Origin: Rhizophagus clarus
Lineage: Eukaryota; Glomeromycota; Glomeromycetes; Glomerales; Glomeraceae
Assembly (NCBI GenBank): GCA_015698045.1
Contig: BLAL01000169.1
Span: forward strand, 620,001-684,000
Reading direction: 5' to 3'
DNA length: 64,000 nucleotides
Part shown: positions 28,730 to 40,859 of the stretch, one piece after another
How the letters are laid out: the number at the start of each line of letters is the position of its first letter
How positions within the stretch are numbered: position 1 is the first letter of the stretch
Translations under genes and position numbers: made by a program
Notes under the pieces: model-generated
Told to the model about the DNA's origin: nothing
What the model saw: the letters and a program-made list of their open reading frames with translations, nothing else
Databases searched by the model: none

Positions 28730-28935
28730 AAAAATATTAAAATAATAATTAGATGAATATAAAATATATATATATTTAATAAAAAATAATAATAATAAAA
28801 GATAATAAAAAATAAAAAATAATAATAATAAAAAATAATAAAAATATAAAAATATAAATAAAAAATAAAAATAAAAATAAAATATAAAAAATACAAAATA
28901 AAAAAAAAAATAAAAATAAAAAAATATAATTTACG
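28730..28935. repeat. Low-complexity A/T microsatellite tract
   Basis: Runs of AAT, AAAAT and AAAAATA units with almost no C or G. Confidence 0.9.
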
Positions 28936-29620
28936 GATTCCAAGGCTGCCAATGCGCAGCGTTTCTATGCCGCCTATGACTGTAGTGGTTCTCTAAGAAA
29001 TATATATAAATTTAGAACTTAAATAACTTAAATATAAATTAAAAAAATTCTTAATAATTACCAGGTCTGTCCCAAAACCTTGTGCGGAACTGCCTATAAT
29101 ATCTTTTTCCTTCCCAGGACTACCTTCCATTTCACGCATCATTCCTCCATTTACAGAAATCCTAAAAATGTTAATACTATTAATTTTTTATTTTTTTTTT
29201 ATTTTTTTTTTATGATTTATTATTATTTTACTAACATTAAAATTCCTGACCAAGTTTCTCCACTTTCTTTCTACCTGTTGGCCAGTGAACCTCACGTGGA
29301 ACCATCTCTGAATTCTTCGAACTAGGCTCTCCCAGAATTCAGAGCGGTCTTTCCTGGGTATGTCATGGTAGTAGTTGTTCCTTCTCCTTTACATTATTTA
29401 TTTAATTTTTAAATCAGGAAACGTAAGAGAAAAAAAAAACTAGAATATGATCAAAGTTATTTATTAGTTTTCATTTAATTTTTTACCTCCTATATCTTAT
29501 TAAATATTCAGTTATTGCATCAGTCCAATTTGTGGGCATTTTAAGAAAAAGAATATATAATAATAAAAAATAACGGTAACAAATTTTAAGAAAAGAATAT
29601 ATAATAAAAGAAAAATTGTT
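28936..29620. other. Unassigned sequence
   Basis: Contains a few relatively GC-rich patches (28,936-28,995, 29,063-29,150 and 29,250-29,360) in AT-rich DNA. They look like remnants of something older, but no domain is recognisable. Confidence 0.4.
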
Positions 29621-31443
29621 GGTGCCACCCCAGGTGGTACATGATTTTTTGCCACCCCTATCACGTGATTCTAAATTAATTGTTTATTTTGTTTTTTTAT
29701 ACACGATTTTTTTTTTAATTTTTTGCCGCTTTTTACTTTCGTTACTTTCAGTATGTTTTATTTTTTTAAATCGTTTTTTTATTATAAATCAGTATTAAAT
29801 AACGTTCTTTTTTTTGTAAGTGCTTATTTTCTTGGCTTAGGAGCTTCTGGTAAGTTTCTTTTTCAGCATTGTCAATTTTTTTTTGTTAATTAACGTTAAC
29901 ACTTTCTTTTGCAGGTTAATCTTTTTGACGGTTAATGACTTTAGACTTCATCGTCAAGTTTCCAGTAAATGGTAAGTTCAAGACACTTTGAATCTTTAGA
30001 TTTGCCTTCTTTAACTAACCATCTTTTCTTATTTTTTTTTCAGCTGGGCTTTTCTTTTTTTGCGATTTTATTTTCATTTTGTTTTGGATATTTTCATTTT
30101 TTATTTCGTTCTTTATCACACCTTTTCATAATTCTTTCATCCTTCATTGTTTTTTTGTTCCCTCTCGTCCTTTATCATTTCTTTTTACTATTACTTTCAT
30201 CTTTTATTGTTTCTTTTGCTTCCACTTTCGTTTCTTTTGCTTCCCTTTCATTCTTTATCGTTCCTTTTATTCCCTTTTCCTTCTTGATCATTCCTTTTGT
30301 TCTCTCTTTCATCTTTGATCATTCCTTTCGTTCTTGATCGTTTCTTTTATTTCCTCTTCATCCTTGGTCTCTCCTTTTATTATTATTTCATCATTAATCA
30401 TTACTTTTGTTTCCCCCTCATCCTTGATCTCTCCTTTCATCATTATTTCATTCTTGATTGTTCCTTTCGTGTCTTCTTAATCATTAATCGCTCCTTTCAT
30501 CATTATTTTGTTCTTGATCATTTCATTTATTCCTTCTTCATCCTTGATCTCTCCTTTTATTATTATTTCATCCTTAAACGTTACTTTTGTTCCCCTTCAT
30601 CCTTGATCTCTCCTTTCATTATTATTTTATCCTTTCATTTCCCTTTTATCCTTAATTGCTCCTTTCATCATTATTTTATCCTTGATCATTTCTTTCGTTC
30701 CCTCTTCATCCTTGATCTCTCCGTTCATCATTATTTTCGTTTCTTTCATTCCCTCTTCATTCTTGATCTCCCCTTTCATCATTATTTCGTCCTTGATTGT
30801 TATTTTGTGCGCCTTCATCCTTAATCATTTCTCTTTTGTCATTATTTCATCCTTGATCTTTTTTTTTCATTCTCTTTTTGTCTTTGATTGCTCCTTGCAT
30901 CACTATCTCGTCCTTGATCATTTATTTTGTTTCTCTTTCATTCTTGATCACTCCTTTTAGCATTCTTTTATTCCTGATCACTCCTTTCATCATTATCTTC
31001 CTTGATCTCTCCTTTCATCATCCCTTCATCCTCGATTTCTCTTTTTGTTCCTCATTTTCTTTCTTATTTTACTTTATCCCTTTTACTTCTTTTCATTATA
31101 CATCTTTTTTTTTACTATTGTAATTTGTTATTAGATGTCATTCGTGTCATTTATTACTAGTACTGTAAACTAAATAAATAATTGTTTATCTATAGCATAT
31201 ATGATACAATACAAAATTACAAATTTTAATAAAAAAGTTACTAAAGTTTATTAAGTTATTTCGGATGTTTTACTATTGTATTTATATTGTATTTTATCAA
31301 AATTTAATTCTTACAAAAATTTTTTTTATGAAAAAAAATTTTAAAGTTAAAAATTAACCGATTAAAAATTAGCCAATCAAATTATATTTTTAAGTCACAT
31401 GATAGGGGGTGGCAGAAAAACCGATACCACTCGGGGTGGCACC
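29621..31443. mobile_element. Non-autonomous TIR element carrying a minisatellite
   Basis: Both ends carry an inverted repeat of about 50 bp. It begins GGTGCCACCCC, then GTGGTA, TTTTT, TGCCACCCC and TATCA(C/T)GTGA; the right copy is at 31,393-31,443. No clean target duplication is visible (TTGTT on the left, TAGAT on the right), so the superfamily is undetermined. The interior has no transposase; most of it is the 60-bp repeat array at 30,240-31,060. Confidence 0.7.
30240..31060. repeat. 60-bp pyrimidine-rich minisatellite
   Basis: At least ten diverged units of about 60 bp, built on TCCTTGATCTCTCCTTTCAT then CATTATTT, alternate with CCTTGATCATTCCTTTCGTT-like halves. The plus strand is strongly C/T-biased. 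Because the period is a multiple of three, long repetitive open frames arise on both strands: hydrophobic F/L/Y-rich on plus, and charged IKDEIMMKGEIKDEEGTKE-like on minus. Neither has gene structure around it. Confidence 0.85.
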
Positions 31444-31509
31444 TAGATAACTTCATAATAAAAATAACGACAACAAATTTATTGTAAGAAAAAAAAAAGA
31501 TGAAACCTC

Positions 31510-33200
31510 TTTTTATAAACAATTTTTATTTTTATTTTTATTGAGACAAGAGAATCTATAATTAAGAGATTACAAAGTAGTCTAATAAAATAAATTCAAT
31601 ACATTACATAAAAATGTGAGCATTATTGTTAATTAAAAATAACTAAACTAAAAAGTAATTGTAAATATCTCAGTTAAAATCTGAAGATAGCAACTTGACC
31701 CTGCAAGATACAAAGTATCACCTCCACCGAAGGCCTCAACTTCTTATTCATCTACTATACACCTTCACCTGAAACCTTGAGAATGAATGATATAAGTTGT
31801 GTGATCAACTCACACAATTAATGTAATAATCGAATATATTAGTAGCAAAGCATAAGTGAAATAACAACCCTCGAAGGAGTGTTTTTGATTAGAATCATCA
31901 ATTAAATGATGATTTGAATATGGTATTAAACCATAAGATCTCTTCTTTAATTGCCTAGTAATACCCATGTTTTGCTCCCATATTGACAGGGCCTGATATC
32001 GGAGAATCCAAATTTGTGTCTTTGTAAATGTGATGTGTTGTTCTGAGAGATTGCTAAGAAGAGCGGTAATCTGAGATGACGAAAGATATTGTTTTAAAAA
32101 TAAAGATAATTGATGTGGGATAAAACCACGAAGTAGGTTGATAAAAGTAAATGACTGTTAGGACGAGACCAAGTCCCATATAGATAAGGATACAATGTCA
32201 TGATAGTTGACCGTGTGCGAGGACGAATCATGAATGAATTGTTGAATAAAATGAAGAGTAGATTGTAAGTGGTGACGTGTTAGTTGAACAACCTCAGGAC
32301 AAAGCCAGATATGAGTTAAATTCTCTAGGGAGTTACCACAAAGTACACAATTAGCATCATCATACAGGTAGTAGAAATATTTTTTAGTATGTTCTAAGGT
32401 CAGAACCTCATTCATAAACAGTTTGATCTTGAAAAATTTGTGCAAAGAATGTAGTGTTGTTAGCAAAACTAGAAGAAGATAAAAGTGATAATGTTCTTCT
32501 CCAATCAATAGAAATATTATGTTGTCTATATTTAGTGTTGCAGTTTAAGTTGTACAGGGTTTCAAAGTTTTTGCAATCTGTGAATATCTTAAGGAAGTGT
32601 CTAAGTCTATGTTCAACTGGAACACCGTTCCATACAGGGAATATAGTAAGAAAAGCGGGAGCTACAGATCTAAAAGATAGATGTTGGTTTTCCAAGTTAT
32701 GAGCAGCTCGAACTAAATGATCGATAACGTTATTACGGTAATTAGTTGAGTGGGCCTGAACTTTGTTGAGTTGTACTTTTAAATGTTTTGTAAGATAGTA
32801 ATTGTAAATATAAGTCCAAATAAGCGTCGATGAGGAAATATTGAAAATGGATCTAGGAGTAAGCCTTTGATCAGATTCGAGGAAGTTATTAAACTTTGAA
32901 ATTACAGATTGTGAGTCAGTGTGAATTGTAATATTACAGTTGTCTGGAGAAACAATAAGGACTAATAAGATTGCCATTGATTCCGCACGAAAAGCAGAGG
33001 GCCAATTAAACAAAGAAGTGGTAAATTGCTCGTATTGTGTGTTTTCTCGTGTTTGAATGAATCTTGCAGTCATCAATACATGTGTAGAGTTTGGATCGAT
33101 CATGGAATCATCAGTATAGAATTCCAAATTAATGAATTTACATAACCGTTGTTGAATAAGTAAATATTGTTTAGAATGATAAAGTGGTGCAAAGTGGAGT
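31510..33200 (-). mobile_element. 5'-truncated LINE with RNase H and zinc knuckle
   Basis: Read on the minus strand. The open frame from 33,205 encodes RNase H motifs in order: LEFYTDDSM, FRAESMAILL, HTDSQSVISKF, and KVQAHSTNYRNNVIDHLVRAA. All four acidic positions look conserved. A frameshift near 32,415 leads to the frame with CVLCGNSLENLTHIWLC, a CxxC...HxxxxC knuckle common at the end of fungal LINE ORF2. The 3' end is an AAAAATAAAAATA repeat at 31,515-31,545, i.e. a LINE-type tail. Reverse transcriptase and endonuclease are absent: similarity stops at about 33,200, where the protease-like gene begins. This fits a 5'-truncated insertion into or beside that gene. Confidence 0.8.
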
Positions 33201-34337
33201 ACCAATAAAAAAGAATACCAAGAAGTCCCCTACTTCCAAATCTCATACTAGCAATATAGACACAGCTGTAAATTATATGTTTCAAATAGCCTTAAAATCT
33301 TCAATAGCATCATTAGTCCCTCATTGTCCTAGAGAGATTCTTATAGAAATTTTGAAATTTATTAATATGATATTTCCCAAAATAAAAGACCATTGCTTGA
33401 ATACTAGTATGCCAAATGATACGGTTAAAAGAAGGGAATCAGCATAGGGAATTGTTGCAAGTAAATTCGAAGACATCTTATTTCCACTATTGCAGGCAGT
33501 AAATAGTGAGCAGAAGCCTCTTTTACAAGTTCCCGATAATGAATCTAAAATTAAGGAAATTAATACTGCTTCTTCTAGCTATGTTATACCAGAAAGTATT
33601 CGGTTAGATCATGCTATTAAGGCTTATACATCGGCTCAAAAAAAAATTAGTCACATATATTGGCCAAAGCCCTTAGAGATAAATTTTTTACAAATAAAGG
33701 ATGCCGATGATGTTGCGACCATCTCCTGTAAGGTGGGGAGCATGACTATACCATATGCAATGATTGATAGTGGATCAGACTCGTCAATAGTCTCAGAAAA
33801 TGTTGCAAAGCATTTGGGTTTAAAAATAGATAAGAAAAAGATTCACAGACTTAATGGAGTTGCAAGTAAGTCCCATTCCCTTGGTACGGTTGACAGTGTT
33901 CCTGTAACTATTGAGGATGGGAAAAATAGAGACACCATTCCAGATGAATTTTCTATTGTCCCTACAGAATATGATGATGATGGAAATGAATTATTCCTAT
34001 TTATTCTTGGAACACAGTGGCAATATCATGCAGGTTGGGAGCCTTTAGTGAAGGGGGAATTTAAGGCAAGCCAAAATGGAAAGACTATCACCATCCCTCT
34101 ATCAGTTCACAAATCCCAGCGTAATGTTTTTACTGTAGGAAAAGAGCCAGAACCTGTAAAAAAAAACTAGCTAATCGAACTTGTCAGTATTGTAGAAAGG
34201 AATTCAGATATCCCTGTAAATTAAGAGAACATATGAAAAGAAATAATAATTGTTCACGAAAAGTGACTGACTGCCCACGAAAAATGACTGACTGCTTATG
34301 GAAAAATATGGTGCCTATTCATCTGTCATTAGCTTAG
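33190..34337 (+). pseudogene. Retropepsin-like aspartic protease gene with C-terminal zinc finger
   Basis: One frame runs from about 33,190 to 34,170, broken only by TAG at 33,445-33,447. The N-terminal half is helical or low in complexity. An aspartic-protease domain follows with the catalytic motif MIDSGSDSSIV (Asp codon at 33,766), HLGLKI, and an FILGTQW segment where the second half of retropepsins has ILG. At 34,161-34,170 the zero frame reads A AAA AAC then TAG, a canonical -1 slippery heptamer. The -1 frame continues for 55 codons to 34,337 and contains a zinc finger, CQYCRKEFRYPCKLREHMK then C. The same finger type occurs in the neighbouring PolB gene. The 5' end is cut by the LINE. 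No reverse transcriptase accompanies it, so it does not look like part of an LTR retrotransposon. Confidence 0.7.
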
Positions 34338-35782
34338 ACACGCACCCAAAAAGTATATTTTTTTCGAATATTTATACTATTCTTTGCATTTTCCCATTTT
34401 TTAGCCCAAAATTCAGTATCATAGTGAATATTATACACTATAATAAAACCATATTCATTTTTATTCCTCTCCAGTTCCCTGCCAGTTCCTTGATAGTTCT
34501 AGGAATATTCCAGGAATGTTTCAGGAACTATAGTGAGAAGAAAGAATTAGTTTGCAGATCTCTCATGATTTTATTTATTCGATAAGCACATTTATAATTA
34601 TACATGAATTAAAAAAAAGAGAAGGGCCCGATATGGGCAAATTTTATTATTATATATATGCAGATCTCTTAGGAGTCTATTTACATATCAAATTTATTTC
34701 AGAGAACGTGAACCAAGTTCACAATATCACGTGTGTGGCGCAGTAAATAATATTATTTTCACAAACTTGACCAAGATATGGTCAATATCATCCTGGCTTA
34801 ATTTTGGGCGAACTGAGTTCGCTGAAATTTGCCAAGAAAATTTTTATTAATATATTAAACAAAAATAAATACAAATGTTTGGGACTTTGCCCGTGATACA
34901 TGATGTCTAGGCCTATCGCACTACACAATACAAAATTATTCTTACAATGGATGAATAACGATATGGTAATGGTCCAATCGATGTTGTGTATTAAAAAAAG
35001 AGGAAACCAAGTCCTGCGATTGCATACGTGTCTCATTGGGAGTTCAAAAAAGTTTTAAGCGAACACTATTAAATGGTGCCCGCAATGTGCTTTGAATTGC
35101 GACTTCAAGTACACTAACAGTTTGATTCTTGTCAACTGTAACAACTGGCGTAACTTCGCCGAGTTGAAGACCATGAAGTGGACCAGAAGGAATAATAATA
35201 CAGTTAAGAGTAATTTTGTTTGTGCTTTCCTAAATACAAAGTTTATAGTGAGGAAAAGCTTTGCTCGCATGAAAGCACGACTTCTAACATATACACACCA
35301 TAATTTTACGTGGGAAGGTTGACTCAACTTCTACCTGTATTTTTCACGCTTTATATTTGTTTCTGGGCTCGCAGAATAATAAAAAGCCAGCAGGTATATG
35401 ATTAACATTGTCGTCTGATGCCAAGAGTTCTATAAAAGCACATGTAAATAAAATCCTCATACCTTTTCACATGGAGATCTACTTTACAAGACATATAGTT
35501 GGCTTTACGCCTGATGATCTTGAAATTGTGACTCGCTCAGCCCTCCATAACATATGGTTTTAACGTTATTATTTACTTATATGGTAGGCCCTGTGTTGCA
35601 ACTAGACCTTTTTTCACATTTTTCTTATGTTTGTTTGGGGAAAAAATAAGAATAGTAATTTCTTTTACTTGATATGTGAGAAATTTCCCTGTCGCACAGA
35701 CCTGCTCGTGTAATCATTTATTTTGTCGCACAATTTGGCCAAAGGCGCAGTGCATGGCTCAGCAATTCTTCCGAGATAATGA
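34338..35782. other. Unassigned part of the PolB island
   Basis: Richer in G+C than the flanks. Overlapping open frames on both strands at 35,055-35,327 have no recognisable domain; the plus frame has WCPQCALNCDF, a possible cysteine cluster. I cannot decide which strand, if any, is coding. Confidence 0.4.
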
Positions 35783-36007
35783 TCATTTCTCTGGATTAGC
35801 ATTAATCGAACTGCTTGGGAAACTGGAATTGGAAATATCAAACATTTTATTCACATCACTTTTAAACAATTTTACAAGGTTTTCTAGTCTCTCCAAATTT
35901 TTCTCAAATACTTTGGTTAGCTCCTCCAGATCGCTAGGTAAATTATTGGATAAATCTTTTTTACTTTGTCCCTCTGGGATCCTTTTGGCTTGGCGCTCGC
36001 TTTCCAT
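35783..36007 (-). CDS. Small charged, coiled-coil-like ORF next to PolB
   Basis: A 74-residue open frame on the same strand as the PolB gene, starting about 95 bp after the PolB stop at 36,102. It is rich in Lys, Glu and Leu with a heptad-like stretch (LEELTKVFEKNLERLENLVK), consistent with a short coiled coil. The overlapping plus-strand frame is Cys/Phe/Ser-rich and looks like its shadow. It might be a small accessory protein of the PolB element. I do not recognise a family. Confidence 0.4.
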   Translation of the reverse strand: MESERQAKRIPEGQSKKDLSNNLPSDLEELTKVFEKNLERLENLVKLFKSDVNKMFDISNSSFPSSSINANPEK

Positions 36008-36101
36008 TCTTACCTTCGGTACTGCGGAAGTTAGTCTAATTAATGGGAAGAAAAAAATAATATAATAATGTATGTGATCTAACTACACATCACTATCTAG
36101 C

Positions 36102-39100
36102 TTATGTCTGAAGGCTAGATATGTGAGACACACATTCGTTTAGATATTTCTTTGGGAGCTTGGCCCTCATAGCTCTTTTTTCTGCCTGTTCATGAGGAAT
36201 ATCAGCTTTTACCATATTCTTATAAAACATAATACGCCGATGGAAATATGGTAAAGTAGTTATCCCATCTAATAATATCTAGTGCTTAGTATCTATGGGA
36301 TAGAGAGTCTTCTTCTCAGACTCGACCAAAGATATAATATGATCTTTTGATCGGAATCCTATATTCTTGGCATAGAATACCTTTTTCTGGAATAGACAAT
36401 CCCGATATACTTGAGTTAATGGGGATTTACTTTCGGGATATATGTTCTCTGCCATTTCATTCATACCCTTCTTGCTTAGTACCCCTTTATGCTTCGACTT
36501 TGTGGATTTATCAGCCAAGACATAGTGATATGATTTTGCCCGGATGTGAAATGACTCAGTAATCACATTTCCTGGAGTCTCATCTTTGAAAAGCCCAATA
36601 GTTTTCGAATCATTAAGATCAAAGATGTCTGGTCGCTCTGTCATATCTTTATAGATATCTTCAGTCTCAACCATAAATATAAAGGAATCAGTATCCATAT
36701 ATCCAAGTCTAGCCTTATTCCCATATTTTTCCTTTACATAGTTATACCAGAAGCGGTACATTAAAAGCTTGCTAAGTCCCAAAATGGATGTTCCAACTAT
36801 GATAGGCTTGTTGAGAACTACACTTGCCTTTCCCATATGTGCGCCTACTAGTGTATCTCCAAGTAGTCTGCAATACTTGAAATTTGAACTACGTATTTTC
36901 TTGAGAAACTTCTTCTCATCTGACTCATTATTACAGGCCATGATCTTAACATCCTGGTACTTTCGGATATTTTCCATAGTCTTGCCATATACTGAATTAT
37001 TCATGAGCTTGAAGAAGTCTTTTTCGAAAGCATTCTTGGCTTTCTGGCGCAACTTTGTATTCTTAGCAATATATGGGACCAACCAATTCATCTGGTCGAA
37101 TGACAAGATTTCTGTGACCTCATCTACAACCATGCCTAACTTTATATAATACTGGAGCTCTTGATAATGAATAACATAATTTTTTCGTGGGCCAAGATGA
37201 GGGACTAGTTTTTCTGTTGCATAGAATCGCCCACCATCCATATCATTCACAAGCTTGGCATTGTATGGGCATAGCATATCCTTTTTTACTGTGATATTTT
37301 CCACAGCTGGTGGTAAGTCCCTCAAATAGTTGTGAGTTTTTAGGGGGAAATGAGAATTAATCATTAAGAAGAATCCACGTTGTGCATCTGCGCTAGTCTT
37401 AAGAATCATTTCAAGATATTTCTTTTGCATTTTGGGATTATTCTTTAGATATTCCTGACTAGCAACCCACTTATAATTTCCAACTGGGAGGAACTGACTT
37501 ATTGCCCATCCATAAAGATTATTTGCATCGACATATGAGATCCATGTTGTGGGTTGAGATGGGTCGAATTCCTCTCCAATGCTAGGATTATTTGCTTTAA
37601 AATGTCTATGTACTGCCATAGCAATACCACCCCGCTTGACCTTTTTAATGAAGTCATGCATGGCCATTTCTGTGAATAGTTCGATCTTGACCTTGGTCAT
37701 CTTAAGCATGGCATCCCAGGATAGAGAAGGCGCGAATACATAATGGCTGGGATCAAGACCATAATGATGCATGGATGTCTTTCGAAATGTTGTCCAGACA
37801 TCTGCTAGACTAAGCACGTCTATCTTGAGATAGAGATCATTATATTCTCCCAAGTTTTTGCATCCGAATTCCTTCTATACCTTCTGTGCATGCTCATAAT
37901 CCTCTTGAAAAATCTTACTTCCAAAGACACTATGAAATTCTTGAATTGGAGGTAGTTCTGTTTCCTTGAATCGGTCATGAAAAGTAATATACTCATAAGG
38001 AAAGACTCCCTTACAATATGCTAGGGAAATCTGTTCGGTTGTATAGCCTTGCTTCTTGAAATACTCGGTTGTAATTGGGTGGTTATCTCCCAAATTTTTT
38101 GTAAGATTGGCCAAGCTACTATTCATGAACTGCATACTATCAATATACTTAAGCTGACCTACCTTTATTGACTTGTATCATTCAAAGGTTTCAGCAATGA
38201 CTGAGATTTAAAGAGAATTAGCCAAGCGTCCAATAGATTCACAAACCAAGTGAGAGTCATATCCCCAGAAGTTGTGAAAGATAACTGGGATTGGTGTCTT
38301 CTATGGCTCAATCTGAAGTTTAAGATTACATGAATTGTGAGATGCCTCTCGGAACCCACCTGTGATATGACAGTGATCCCAGACCTTTTTATCCCTAGCT
38401 TCTTCTCTAGCTAATTCAGCTTGGGCTTTATTTAAAGCAGTTTTTAGGGATTTATAGTCTTCGGGATTCTTAACAGCTTTTAGCAACTCTGTATAGAGAT
38501 TTTTGAGATCCTTTTCTAATACGTTATTCTTTTCCATTTCTAAGATTCTCTTGGATATATCTCTAGGTGAAGCCATCTTATTATATGATGTAGGATCCTG
38601 AACAATTTCTGTAAGCTTGGCAGTAAAATTTGCAATATTTCTTTCTAACATATTAATCACATCTGTATCTATACTGAACTTGTCTTTACAGATCCAACAC
38701 CGATCAGCTTTCTTGAATCTTCTTTGGTAGTCATCTGTAATAATACACTCATGCTTAACAGCTAAGACCTATTTATTTCTATCAATTCTTGATCGATCCT
38801 TCGGACGAATTCTTCTGTAGCATTTTCTCCACGATATAAGAATGGGCCCCATGTTTCTCCAGTATCAATCCAGTGGACTGAATAGCTAAAACTATTAGCT
38901 TCTTCCTCTGCTAACTTTCGCATATTTCCACCATAATATGTGTCCCACTTCTTTTTTAATGACTCGAAATCTGCTATAATGACACATGGGACATTGATCT
39001 GACGTCCATAGTTTCTGAATTCTTCAAAGTCATTAACATCTTTTACAGGCATTGTGACTCTTTGTGGGGCTTCACCCAGTTCAAAACACCATTCCTGATG

Positions 39101-40686
39101 ATGGTCTAGGGATTTTTCAGAAGTAAAACTTTGGAAGCATCGGTTGCAAAGATGCTTTTTAACTTTGTAAGCATTATCCTTATATACTAACCCATCTGGG
39201 TTCTTAATCCAAAGAAAGTGATTCTTTTGCCCATATTTTCCTTCTTCAGATTTTGTAATATCTGTAAGGGCCATAAGATGGATAATATGTGGTCTGTTAT
39301 AGTTCTTACTATAAATAACAGGTTTGGGGGTAGCTGTTTTCTCCTTCCAATTCCAGACATTTACAGAAATATCAGGATTCATCTCCTCGATTTTATTAAA
39401 GATGTGAGGGAATCTGGTGTAGGCATGGGGATACCATCCAACTTTACCCGCTCTAGATATGGTTTAAGATTCTTTGCCCTAAATATACGCCAGCCTAAGT
39501 GGTCTGTATGTCCATTCTGATATGCAAAATATGCACCTAATGCCCCTTGAAGACATTTCTCAGATGGTTTATTTGTTTCCAGATCTATAAGACCTTGATT
39601 GTCTGGATTGATGGTACACTTTTTGTTAGCAAGCTTTGGGGAAGTAGGATTGTAAGACCCTCCAAGGGCTCTACGAAGTGTATATGTCTCAATAGATATT
39701 TCAAGAATTAGTTTGAGAATATAACCAGATCCTTTCTTTAATATTCCCTTAATTTGCACATCTATTTCCCCAATAGTTTTGGTTATGTGCTCCTCTATAT
39801 CCTCTTTTAAAAGAATTGGTCGCATATCTCCTCTATGATATTTCTCTACTTCTGTAAGTTCGCTTGTATCATCTGGCTTTCTTTTAGCAATTGTATATTG
39901 GCACGATGCTACTATGGCTGATTTTATTTGATCTTTTTTATGAAGCTCTGTTTGAAGAACTTCCTTTATTTTTGGACGAATTAATCCTATAAGTTGAGGC
40001 ATGTATGGTAATTTTTTATATTCTTCTGGCTTGGCTATTAGTTGAATAAATGCATATGTTGGATTGTTATCTGGATGGGGGATTTTGCCCACCCATTTGC
40101 TCATTAATGAATGATTTTTATGCGGTCTTTCTGGATCTCTTCCAACTGAACATTCTTTAAAGATAATATCCTCCTGAATAGGTTCCTTTGGGATTGCGTC
40201 TTGCTCTTGAGCGTCTTATTGCTCAACTTCGCTAGGTCCCACCCCTTGAGGAATATTTTCCTCAAAAGCTTCATCATCAGCTTGTAATAGTTCATGATGT
40301 AGTTGCTGACATTCTTTTAAGTTTAGTGGCAAATCAAGTTCTTCGCCAGTAACTTCTAACCATCTTCGGCACAATCTAGCACCCCATGTTTTCATATGCT
40401 CTCTAGGCTTTCTTGCATGCCTATCAATAAACTTATCTTGAGTGACTTCGCTAGGTTCTGCCTGCTCTTCTCTATTTGCTTGGGTTGATGGGCTGGAACC
40501 TGTTTTGGGATCATTCTCTTGATTTTTGGGTGATTGAATGATAGGTGGAACTAATGGAGCAGGTAAAGGTTGAATAACTTTAGGTATAATTTTTTGACGA
40601 CATTGAAATTGTCTTTCTTAATGACGTCTAAGTTTCCATAATTTGGGAAAGTTTTTACCACATCTATCACAAGTATGAAAAACCAT
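36102..40686 (-). pseudogene. Family-B DNA polymerase (protein-primed type) with zinc fingers and HNH module
   Basis: About 1,528 codons from ATG 40,686 to TAA 36,102. Domains in order: an N-terminal finger (CDRCGKNF...LRRH); a second finger CNRCFQSFTSEKSLDHH near 39,140; exonuclease motif IIADFESL near 38,970; a CWIC ... VWDHCHITG ... HNSCN module (38,690-38,310) resembling endonuclease VII-type HNH; then palm motifs YVDANNLYGWA (A), KLMNNSVYGK (B) and YMDTDSFIF (C). The palm segment (37,853-36,279) is fully open. Lesions elsewhere are frameshifts near 39,410 and 38,760 and stops at 40,618, 40,216, 38,301, 38,208, 38,178, 37,875 and 36,279. Most of the stops are one transition away from Gln, Arg or Trp codons. 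This polymerase class replicates linear plasmids, viruses and Polinton-type transposons. Now inactive unless the breaks are bypassed. Confidence 0.88.
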
Positions 40687-40859
40687 TATATAATGCTAAT
40701 ATAAGTTCTTTCTTTAATTATAGTATTGCAACTACTATATAATACTTATAAAATTTCTTTCTTTAATTAATTAATTATATACCCTATAAGTTTTATGTCT
40801 CTAAACACTATCAGAGGTTGCGCTCTAGGGCTTTTCAGAATGTTAGCTAAGCTATTAAA

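Noticed and set aside
28708..28896. Tyr/Phe/Ile-only open frame
   Set aside because: Translation of an A/T microsatellite.
30079..30824. Long plus-strand F/L/Y-rich frames that look like multi-pass membrane proteins
   Set aside because: They arise from the 60-bp pyrimidine-rich minisatellite; residues repeat every 20 positions and no gene structure surrounds them.
33190..34337. Part of a Ty3/Gypsy or Copia retrotransposon
   Set aside because: Protease-like motif present, but no reverse transcriptase, integrase or LTRs within several kb; neighbouring gene is a DNA polymerase.
35055..35327. Overlapping frames on both strands
   Set aside because: No domain, and the strand cannot be decided; left as unassigned.
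36347..37149. Plus-strand frames inside the PolB gene
   Set aside because: Shadows of the PolB palm exon, which carries motifs A, B and C on the minus strand.
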